Shown piece by piece: positions 55,060 through 64,000 of a DNA stretch of 64,000 bases. The notes below the pieces were generated by a model. It was given only the letters and a program-made list of their open reading frames with translations, made no database searches and was not told where the DNA came from. The number at the start of each line of letters is the position of its first letter. Within the stretch, counting starts at the first letter, position 1. The position numbers were made by a program, and so were the translations under genes. Source of the stretch: Dichetophora obliterata (taxonomy: Eukaryota > Arthropoda > Insecta > Diptera > Sciomyzidae); contig OY986435.1 in assembly GCA_963920525.1 (NCBI GenBank), positions 96,828,727 through 96,892,726 on the forward strand, read 5' to 3'.

Positions 55060-56583
55060 GATTTATAAAATTTGTTGTTTTTTTTTTAAATCAGATGACA
55101 TGAACGTGCTGTGGGTTGGTTTTTTTCAACGTGACGTTTGACGGCGTATTGAGAATTCACATTACACTTTTATGCAACAAAAAAATATTTTCCTGCACTT
55201 TAAGAATCAATAAATAACTGTCACTAAACTCAAAGTGTTAATTTACTTCATTCTATGAAAAAATAAAAATGAAGAACATCACCGTGTTTTCGGACCTCAA
55301 GATGAGAACCTGTTTTAATTGAATGTTCATTAAATTCTTTGTTTTACTTAAAATATATTTATTAGTTTTTAAGTTAACTTTTTGTATTATTAAACTATAT
55401 CAATATTAATCACCCTTAAAAGTTAGCTAGCAACCCTTGTAAATATCAACGTTTTTTTATAAATGTGACGACTTTGTATTTATGTGCATGCGACTGAAAA
55501 AAAAAAAGAAAATATATATGTATAATCGAATAATCCAATTTGCTGGCTCAAGTTTTCTAGGGCTTCTTTTGATAAATTTTGTTTTCACTGCTGCTTCGTA
55601 GGTTTTTGTACATTTTTTATGCAGGCATATGAAAGTAACTGTATGTTGGTGTCAGCATGAAGTCTTTGACACTGTCGATTGATTTTTTATTTGTTTGGTT
55701 TTTGTTTTAACTACATACATAATTGCATTTAATTTGTAGAAAACCAATCATGTTATTAATACAGTTGGCCAAGGGCGTCCGCAGGATTTGTTCTAGGGGG
55801 TGAGGAGCAAAGGCATAAAGGAGTCTAGAATGCACATAAAGAAAATGTAACCTATATAATTCTATTTTCTGAGGTTTTTGTTACTAATTTTGTTATCATG
55901 ATTGACGGTTGACAAACGCTTGTACACGTAAGAAAATTATATACACTCCAAAGATGGGGTAAAAATCTTTCTCGTATCATGCAAGAAACATTTTCAAATT
56001 TAATTTTTTTTCATGTAATTTAAAACATTTTTTCTCAACAAATATTCTTAGTAATTTAGTAAATTAAATAATGTGAGGTCTCCTTTATCCATAAATAAAA
56101 TTGCATTTATGAATATTACGCCCCCAAGTTCTCCTCTTTTGAAATAAGAATACAAAAATTTCCAAATTTTTTTTTTAAATGAATACAACCAGGAAGTTTT
56201 TTAGACCATTTTTCCAGTTTTGGAGGCCTATAACTCGTAAACCAATTGCGAACGGCCTGAAATTTATCAGATTCACATTTAGGAGGTAAAAATTGCTATT
56301 CTTAAAATGTTCTTAAAATGTTCAACTGACTTATTTCTTTTTTCAGCATGCATTAGTTTTTGCATTAGTTTCAGATCTTTTGAAAAAGACTTTAAGTTCT
56401 TTATAATAGTATAAGTTTTTATTTGGCAACACATTTGATTGGCAATAATCCAAAAACAAACCACAGTATTTAAACTATTTAACACATTCGATAGAGAAAC
56501 ATTTCTCAGAGTAATAAAATGTTTTTAACGAGAAATTAAAAGGCCAAACATTATTACCAAGTGAGAACTTTTTACAATATCAA
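55060..56583. other. gene-free AT-rich sequence
   Basis: This is presumably the body of repeat F. No reading frame with protein features was seen. Confidence 0.45.
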
Positions 56584-57048
56584 AAACGCTTATGTTAGTT
56601 TAGGTTAAGACGAAAGCCGCTATACGTGCTCAAACCCACACACGTACCACGGCTCACTTAGGGGGCGTCTATTAATTACGTGAGGCATTTAGGGGGTGGG
56701 GGTTCAGCAGAATCTCACTAACTCTCACGTGGGGGAGAGGGGGTTCTCGCAAAAATGCCGTAATTTTTTCAGCAAGAAACAGTGTAGAATTATGAGATAA
56801 CTGGTTAAATTGAATAAAACGTGTTTCTGTACTAAAATATGACTAAATTTTACAATATAATATTTTTCGCGGTTATGCGAGTGCAACAAAGTAGCATAGT
56901 AGCTCGTCGACTGTTTTACCACCGGCTAGCTAAACACGCGATTCGACGAGCGCTGCGACTTGTGACAGCAACGCATGGACAAGTCTCTACTTGTTGTGTT
57001 TACGTCCGTAAATGTTTAGTTCGGTGGTCGGCACTCATGAAGCACATT

Positions 57049-57663
57049 CCAGTAAGAACATTCATGCATACAGCATTGATGATGTAGGCATACGTTTGAT
57101 GTTTTGTATGCATGCCAGCATAAATGCAAGCTCATTTCCATTTTACATGGCGATGTCAAAGAAGAGCATGTGTACTGTGTACCCGCACAATTACTATTGC
57201 TGTATGCATGGGTAATTAGTAGTACTCTATGCATTCATTGTCATTAATACTGCATGCATACCATAAATACTGTATGCATACATTTGCATTAATATTTTAA
57301 GAAAGAAATTGCTGTTGTCATTAATTAATCATATTATTTATTTCAGTTTTTAAAGTTGTTATATTCTGTTATATTAATTTGTATTTTGTTAATAAATTAT
57401 GTACAACTGCACTCCTTAAAGTTTAAGTGCTTAATGGGAGTTCATATTTTTTAAGCAAGACTTAAGCAAGATTTAAGGTTCATGCCTTGGTACTAATACA
57501 GCATGCATATTTTAATATGCACGCTACTGTGTACAAACAACACGCATACTCAACGAATTTGGATAATTGTTGGTTTTTTTAATGACCATACATGTCTTTT
57601 CCATGCTTCTGCCTGCATACAGCATGCAGGTTTCCTGTATGCATGCTACTCTGGACATACTGG
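57049..57663. repeat. TIR element rich in GCATGCATACAG
   Basis: CCAGTA at both ends in inverse, followed inside each end by (G/T)CATGCATACAG. GCATGCAT and TGTATGCAT recur throughout its 615 bp. It is non-coding and no target duplication is evident. Confidence 0.5.
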
Positions 57664-57752
57664 GTAAGGCGCCTCACAAAAAAAGTTGTTCGGCACAAAT
57701 GCTCAATACAAACCATGGTTTATGTTTTAATGATTCCCCAAATATTTCGACT

Positions 57753-59176
57753 CTAGCGATAGCCATTAGTGAGCTGGAATGATTTGAAATAACCTCTAAA
57801 AATCGAGTTATTTTGACTCAAGGCTGACTGCAACCACATCTTTATCGCAATATCTGTGAAGCAAGAAAAGATTAATATTATTTTAGCTACAATACACGTT
57901 CTATGCATACCTACATTATTAGCTACCAGCGTCTTGTAACCCTCCTTCCTCAATCCACAAACCCTGCCACCACATACCCAGGGTTCCTGAATAAGGGCTA
58001 CATCGAATCCACCGCTTTTGAGATTCCATCCGCTCCAGATTTTTGGCTGGCCATCATCGTTACGTCAGGCCCCTCTTCTTCGGACGTCTCTTTAGCCAAG
58101 AGATCATCCTCGCAATAGAAGCCTGACACACCGGTGAGGCCAACCGATCCCTCCGACATGCCTTCATCCAGGTCTGAATCTGGCGTACTGCTTGTGGTCT
58201 CTACAACTTCCGCTACAGCCTGGCTTGACTGCGCTTTTGTTGTAGAGCCCCTGGTCTGCTGCTCCTTGCTGTTCACCTTCAGGAAGACCCTTAAGAAGGA
58301 ATACCAGAGGACTCACTTCCTCTCCTGTATTAGCTTTAGCGACTCGGCAGTCATTAGCAGCAGAACCTGCCTTGAGGGACCTACAGGCTTCTCTATCTTG
58401 CCAATCGCCCAGCCTTTCATGTTTATATCCGGGTTGCAAACCTGGAACATTTTTAAAATCTCGTCCGGCTATGAGCAGGTGACAGGTAGCCACACCCTTA
58501 CTTTTGGACGAGTCGGTATTTCGCTCTTCTCCACTGCCTTCAGCTTGGCCCCAGGCCAAACCTTGCCGACTTTATTGATGACCGCCTTGTCTAGCACGGC
58601 AGACCTGTCGTCGTCACATACGATTAATTTAACGTGACCCGAGTTAAGCCACCCAGCGTCTCGACACCAGGGGGGTCCAGGGTTCTTCTCCAGAACCTGG
58701 AAATGGGTGCAGACTAATGCGGCCTCTGCCCACCTCCATTTGTCACGGGGAAGTGCCCTATCCTCCTTCTGTGTGTCAATGACACCCAGCACCTTACTAT
58801 CCTCTTTGCCACATTACAATATGACCTGGCGTCAGTGCTCTTTGTGACCTTCTTTGGCCTTTTTGCAGCAGGCATCTCCTCAGTCGACCTCCGCCTCTTA
58901 TATGAAAATTTTGGCTTTGGACTGTGCCGAAGCGCTCGGACCATCGCTCACTGTTCCAAAAGTCTTAATGGTCGGTTTCCTAGTTCTTGGTGTGCTTTTG
59001 TGTTTTATTGGCGGTACAGAATCCAAATTATTTACGCCGCAGCTTGACGCCTTGGCTTGAGCCACCAATTTGGCGGCGACGCGAGCTAAGATCCCTGCCG
59101 GTATAATAGGAGTACCGGACTCATAAGGTTTTTTGTTTTTAGAATCTTCCGTATATTTCCCACGAGTGTGGGACAA
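57753..59176 (-). pseudogene. LINE ORF1 with DUF4780-like domain and start of endonuclease
   Basis: The reading runs through at least four frames. Block 1 (59176-58898) starts MSHTRGKYTEDSKNKK and is basic. Block 2 (58944-58800) is Lys/Arg-rich. Block 3 (58792-58469) contains PGPPWCRDAGWLNSGHVKLI, VWPGAKLKAVEKSEIPTRPK and VRVWLP, which I recognise as a DUF4780-type domain found in fly LINE ORF1-like proteins. Block 4 (58276-57998) is Ser/Asp/Glu-rich. After an ORF change, GYKTLVANNVGMHRTCIVAK (57944-57885) matches the early endonuclease region of LOA/I-type LINEs. Many stops make it non-functional. Confidence 0.7.
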
Positions 59177-59749
59177 TGGAAGGTCAGCCCATACAGAGGT
59201 CCCTGTGTGCGGGTAAGGTTAAATAGGTCCCATGTGCGGGTAAGGTCGGAGGTCGCCATGTATCCGATACGCTCCGTTTAGGACTGGACTATTTTTGATG
59301 GGCCTCCAGCCTAGTAAACCCTCGGCACGGGTCGCATGACACCTTGATTTGGCCTATTAAGGGCTGGGGGAGTATATAGGATTAATAGGATTAATAGGAA
59401 GGGTATGGTGAAGGATATGGAAGAGTGGAAGTGAATAGCTCTTTGTTCATTGCTCCACAAAGGCCTGTATGGCATGGTATGACAATGGCCTCCCGCCATC
59501 ATAGCCCATTGCTTCACAACTTTAGCCCTCACACCAACGTCAAGGTGCTGCTATTCGTGTGGGAGAAACGCTTATGTTAAAATACATCACTTTGGTTTTG
59601 TTACTAAGAACTAATTTGTGAGAATTAATCCAATGTCTCAGAAGCTCCAAATTTTTTAATTCACATGTTAAACTTGTTGTCATGCGGTAATTTATTAAAT
59701 AAAAATTTTATTTAATATTTATTATAAAAAAGACATATTTTTTTATATA

Positions 59750-60507
59750 TGGGCATTTCCATCGTAGCTCACGCGACATGCGTACGACTTAAAGCTTCGT
59801 TTTCTCGGATGTTTATGTTATTAATGTAAAAAATTTCTTATGTTCATATGTCTTACAAGACATAGTACATACCATTACCACTACCAAAATTGTAGTTCCT
59901 GTAACTAATTAAGAATGGCAGTGGTAAATATGGGGGTAACTCACTCGGCAAAAAGGAAGTGTGTTTTACAAGCAAGTTTAGATTGTAAAAACTCAGCGAA
60001 TTTTCCCACATAATTTCTTTTTGTTTTTAATTTTTAAATAATAGCGAAACAGTGAAGTTTCATAATAAACCTATGGACTTTGCTTATTTAAAAATATATT
60101 GAGTTTCCAAAAAATATTTGCCGTAACTCACGCGACGTAACCCTCGCGATAACATTTTCTTAAATTTAAATTGGGTGATTAAGTAATTAGGTACTAAAGT
60201 AATTATGTAATTTAGTAATTAACAAACAAATTTAATATATTGTCCTTTTTTTGCCTCAACCATTTTTCTACTATCTTTAGCCAATGCCTTCCATTTTGAC
60301 TAAAACAAAATGTTTACGAAAAATTAACGAAAGAGGAAACTACATTTGTGAAACAGTGCAGACGATTCAATTATCATGGTTAATGAATTTATGTAGAAAT
60401 TTCTTAAATTAATAAAATTAAAATGTTTCTCTTAATAATATCATAAAATAAGAAGTTGTTTATAAGTTTTAAGTTTTTGTCACGATTGACTTTTTTCTGG
60501 ATGACCA
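59750..60507 (-). mobile_element. element E2, inverted relative of E1
   Basis: TA-TGGGCATTTCCATCG at the left and GGATGACCA-TA at the right. Reading on the minus strand, it follows E1 in order: TCCAGAAAAAAGTC, GTTTCACAAATGTAGTTT, ATGGAAGGCATTGGCT and a TTACTTAATTAC-like tract. It is 758 bp and non-coding. Confidence 0.85.
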
Positions 60508-60769
60508 TATGTATTTTAAAATGAAAAAAATTTTTAGTTGGAATATTTAATTCTTTTATTATAATTCATGATTCTTTTTATAGCAAACATTTTTTATCTT
60601 TATTTTTTCTAAATTTTATGTGAAAAATCTTATCGAAGATTCCTCGAAATTATTCCGCCATGGCGAATACGAGATCCTGTAATCTTTCCGCAATCGAATC
60701 GAATCCAATTTCATTTTCCACCTTCATATTAACTTCTTTTTTTACCATCAGTGTGAGAGCCGCCTTAAA

Positions 60770-61595
60770 TCTTTCAATTTTCAAATTTTTCAATTACTTT
60801 CTGCTGTCGCCTTGGCAATTTCTGTTTCCCACATAAACTTTGAACAAACTTTTTGATTGTGCCAGTGTTAGCCATATGGTGATTCCATATACCTTTGTAT
60901 TTGTGTAAGCTTGTTTGAGTTCGTTTATGGTGCCCTTTAACACTCAAATATTCAAACTTACTCATACATTGAACAGTCGTTGTTGTGCTTTTTCCTATTT
61001 TGAGTGAAATTTGCTTTTTTTGTTGAGCCACTTTAAGGCCAGCAACAAGTGGAGGTCATTCCACAACGTCAGAGTTGTTTTTAATTTGTGTATTTGTCTG
61101 CTTACCCACTTTTGTAGCCAACATACTTTTTGTGTATGTTTGTTTTTAAACTACAAACACTTGCTATTATATAGAATAATTTAAAAACAATATCTTGAAT
61201 TTCAAAATTCAGTTATGTAAGTGCATTTGTATGAAGTGTTTTTTGTACTTGTACAATGAGAAAAGATTTTGGTGTACAATATGGTTAACAATATGGCTGA
61301 GTTCCTAAATGCTTATATGTAATGTATCAATGTGTTTTATTTCGGATTGGTGCTATGTTTAAATACGAAATCTGCGCAACTCTGCTGATATGGCTAAAAA
61401 TGGTATAGTTGCGCAGTTTTGGTTAATAAATTTTGGAACAATTCAAAATAAAACACACTGATGCATTGTAATAATACATTTCGGAACTCAGCCTATTTAT
61501 TGACAACTAACAAATTTTTGTAAGTTTTGTTGTTTCAAACCATTCCAACTCGCGGATGGTTATCGATAGAGGGTCATTCCATATCAAATCAAAAA
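60770..61595. other. gene-free AT-rich sequence
   Basis: An 85-codon minus-strand frame (60774-61031, basic, Lys/Gln-rich) has no recognisable domain and no support beyond being open. Confidence 0.4.
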
Positions 61596-62355
61596 ACGTT
61601 AATATTTCTTGTCTCGGATTTGAGTGATTTTTTTTTGTAAGTGCTTGTGATTCTACACCAAACAGTATACAGTTTTTTATTGTTTAATTTTTATAAATTT
61701 TTAAAAAAAAAATTTAGTACCGTAATTATTTTTTTCGAAACACCAAAATGCTTTTTGAGATTTCAAACTGCAGAAGCTATGTAGATAATTAATAGCTCAT
61801 AATTGGATTTGCTTAAAAAAAATATGTTTGTTTTACCTCTAAAATGGGCTATAAAGCACCTACATAGCTTTTTAATTTAAGATTTATAAACATTTTAGTT
61901 TTTTAAAAAATTAAAACTACAACTTTTTACCACATTTCTTCGTTAAAAAATAATTTACTCATGAACCCATCACTAACCCATAATGAAACTTTGTGCACTT
62001 GCAGCCAAAATATATACAAACTATATATTTCATATTTTATTAATTTTAAAAATGGAGTATTTTTTGTTCGAACTTCAGTAACGGTTAATAAACAAAACCA
62101 AATATACCATTACTTAGCATGTTAAATGAAAGCTGTTTTTTACTTTTAAAATTAGATGTTAAACATCTTTATAGCTTCTTTAGTTTGAAATCTATTACTA
62201 TTTTTTTGTTTCGAAAAAAAGTCAGCTACTAAATTTTTTTTGAAAAGTTCATAAAAAATTAAACTATTTAAAAATATTCTATTGTGACTTTGTGTATAAC
62301 CACAAGCACTACCTCCAAAAAAAAACTCAAATCTGAGACATGAAATTTTAACGTA
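61596..62355. repeat. long imperfect palindrome 1
   Basis: The left arm starts ACGTTAATATTTCTTGTCTC and the right arm ends with its inverse (GAGACATGAAATTTTAACGT). Matching continues inward for about 250 bp per arm, including GGATTTGAGT, GTGCTTGTG, AAAAATTTAGTA, TTTCGAAACA and TTTCAAACT in the same order. A GGGTCATTCCATATCAAATC block adjoins the left side only. There is no coding sequence. Confidence 0.75.
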
Positions 62356-62368
62356 ATATATACATATA

Positions 62369-63216
62369 TTAGGCTGCGCCGATTTTCAAACCTATGTTGC
62401 CTGGGTGATTTTCAGATCTGGCATAAAAAGTTTTTTTTTTTTTAAAAAAAGAAGCGTATGAGTGCACTTTACCCTATCACATCTTCAATATTCTGAATTT
62501 TTTCTATAGGAACTTTTTTAAAAAAAAAATTTTGGATATAAACGTTTGCAGCTACAGCAAAACTGATGCTATACAAAAATTTATCGTAAAAAATTCCTGA
62601 AGAAAAAAATTTACAAGATTCAAGGCACAATTGTAACGTTGGTGCGTACGTATTTTTGACCATCACGGCTGAACCATTGAAGCTATCCACCTTAAATTCA
62701 CAACATGTGTTCATATGGTCCTCCGAAATTTTTTTGATTTTTAAGATCCCCCTAGGTGGCGTTGTGGTCGCTTTTTATCGGTTTGTATATAAATAAAAAA
62801 ATTTCGGAGAACCAACCACACGAACATATGTTGTGAATATATGGTGTATAGTATCAGTGGTTCAGCCGTTATGGTCAAAAATACAAACGCACCAACGTTG
62901 AAATTATACCTTGAATTTTTTGAATTTTTTTTCTTTAATTTAAAAGGATAAGTTTGTGTATAAAAACGTACAAACGTGAGACTGGTCTTTGGTTGAATTG
63001 GGTACGAGGATTTAATTTCTGGCATCAGTTTTGCTCTAGTTGCTCACGTTTATATATAAAAATTTTTTTAAAAAAATTCTTAAAGATAAAATTCAGAAAA
63101 TTAAAGATGTGATAGGGTAAAGTGCTCCGCTACCGCCCCCTTTTTTAAATAACTTTTTCCGAAATCACCCAGACAACATCAATTTTTTTACCACCGTACA
63201 AATCGACCCAGCCTAA
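62369..63216. mobile_element. long palindrome 2 (foldback element, TTAGGCTG ends)
   Basis: TTAGGCTGCGCCGATTT at the left is inverse to the right end (AAATCGACCCAGCCTAA). Almost the entire 848 bp pairs with itself: TGTTGCCTGGGTGATTT, GTGATAGGGTAAAGTGC, CGTTGGTGCGT, TTTTTGACCAT(C/A)ACGGCTGAACCA and the CATATGTTGTGAAT-type block occur in both arms. The loop is about 55 bp near 62775. A 16-bp TAATATATACATATAT repeat flanks it (62354-62369 and 63214-63229). Confidence 0.85.
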
Positions 63217-64000
63217 TATATACATATATATTATAATAAATTTGCCAAATTTAAATATAACTAGTGATTGTCCCCCGAAAATTGGGTGGGCTGGATATAA
63301 GCTTTAGAGATTTTATAGTATTATGACTGTAGTACAGGTGTGCGCACACAAATATATACACATTTTTATGTTTGTGTTGTAAAGATTTTGCTTTTAAAGT
63401 TTGCACTTGAAAACAAAGCACGAGTTCAACCACAAAGCGAAAGCAACAAACTTTCAGAAGCTGTCCATACTTCATGCTAATAGATTGCGGTTGCTTGCTG
63501 TTCCGTTTTTTATTTTTGTTTGAACGATCTAAATGAGGTGAATATAAAACTCAACAAACTATTTTTGAAATTTCTAAGAGTTATTTTTGAGTTTTTTAAC
63601 AGTTTTAGCCCTAATAAAAAAAAATAAACTTACTTTACTACATTTATGACGCTTTGTTTTTTGTATTACGTTAATACATGCTTAAAACAAAAAAAAAATA
63701 ACTGATTTTATTGTTCAGTAAAAATTAATTTCTATCCGTTCTTTTTGTTTTGTTTGTATCTCTTTTTTTTTTTTTGAGTGCATAATTTACGTAGAAACAA
63801 GAACATTTCAAGCAGCGAGCAATCGCAAGATGCCTGCTTTAAGTCTGGATGGCTACTAAAATATTTTTCATGTTCATTTCCACAAATGCGTGTGAAAACC
63901 CTCCGCACTTGGGCGCAGGGTTGCCACATAGGAAAAAGATTTTCTACCAAGAGTCCTAAGAAAATATACCAATATGAAAAAAAATTTACCAAATTTGGTT
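63217..64000. other. gene-free AT-rich end of window
   Basis: No supported gene or element ends. A GGGTTGCCACA motif near 63918 resembles hAT termini seen elsewhere, but its partner would lie outside the window. Confidence 0.4.

Larger units (their letters stand above)
56598..59565 (-). mobile_element. decayed LINE (LOA/I-like) with 14-bp target duplication
   Basis: A perfect direct repeat AAACGCTTATGTTA flanks the region (56584-56597 and 59566-59579). On the minus strand the order is a GC-richer 5' leader, a broken ORF1 and the start of an endonuclease, and then a deletion or insertion so that no reverse transcriptase is present. The 3' end has no poly(A). Another TIR element (57049-57663) has inserted near the 3' side. 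Confidence 0.75.
52794..60764 (+). mobile_element. repeat F, copy 2: composite element hosting four insertions
   Basis: The left end GGCGGTTCTCATGAAGCTC and inverted right end GGCGGCTCTCACACTGATGG share GGCGG(T/C)TCTCA. The flanks are a perfect 5-bp TTAAA (52789-52793 and 60765-60769). The left 440 bp match copy 1 at 16402-16842. Inside are E1 (52888-53629), a hAT MITE (53785-54818), a LINE (56598-59565) and E2 (59750-60507). No transposase was recognised. The right border is less certain because it is seen only once. Confidence 0.5.

Noticed and set aside
56655..56760. GGGGGCGTCTATTAATTACG block as a terminal repeat of another DNA transposon
   Set aside because: It resembles a repeat end, but no inverted partner could be found in the window.
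58134..59060. Plus-strand open frames in the GC-richer LINE region
   Set aside because: They are shadows of the minus-strand LINE ORF1, whose domains are recognisable.
60774..61031. 85-codon basic open frame
   Set aside because: No homology recognised, no splice or promoter context, and it lies in repeat-rich AT DNA.

Overview
This window looks like AT-rich nuclear DNA of a higher fly (Diptera, Brachycera). The evidence is the mix of elements: copia-like, CsRn1-like and Mag-like LTR retrotransposons, a mauritiana-like mariner, jockey-type and DUF4780-bearing LINEs, hAT elements, a Helitron, tRNA-derived SINEs, many TA-flanked MITEs, and CAA/CAG-rich low-complexity tracts. The species cannot be named from the sequence. 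I found no convincing host protein-coding gene and no intact tRNA or rRNA gene. It reads as an intergenic region or giant intron built almost entirely of nested transposable elements.

Layout. 1-5150: two abutting MITEs, a non-autonomous hAT (1213-2892) carrying a tRNA-like SINE head and a small MITE, another MITE, and a LINE 3' remnant. 5150-9600: low-complexity DNA with a cluster of three nested MITEs (7606-8847). 9600-14735: an old jockey-like LINE cut by a SINE (14-bp target duplication) and by a hAT with transposase remnants (11136-14008). 14749-20775: a CCCTGCAAACC-ended repeat, one end of repeat F, a Helitron with CTAG terminus (16843-19494), and a MITE carrying a tRNA-like sequence.

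23012-37548: a hAT-type element with a perfect 8-bp target duplication. It was invaded by a LINE fragment, two MITEs, and a minus-strand CsRn1-like LTR retrotransposon A (26985-37404). Element A was itself split by an intact plus-strand Mag-like retrotransposon B (27973-32533). Both LTR pairs are almost or fully identical, so both insertions look recent.

37557-47192: tandem and inverted repeats, a SINE copy, a LINE endonuclease remnant, a sharp hairpin, and a 2.6-kb terminal-inverted-repeat element containing a second CCC-ended repeat. 47193-52776: a 1.28-kb mariner (two premature stops) interrupted by an intact minus-strand copia-like retrotransposon C (48275-52578). 52794-60764: a composite repeat F filled with two inverted copies of a smaller TA-inserting family (E1, E2), a hAT MITE, and a decayed DUF4780 LINE with a perfect 14-bp duplication. 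61596-63216: two adjacent long palindromes.

The only genes that look functional are those of the mobile elements. B encodes a complete single Gag-Pol and C a complete Gag-Pol. A has a good gag and most of pol, but a frameshift and the B insertion disable it. I did not find a clearly new multi-gene system. The best leads are the adjacent palindromes (possible hairpin RNA source), the unusual leader of element A, the tRNA-like MITE, and two families sharing CCC(A/T)GCAAACC ends.
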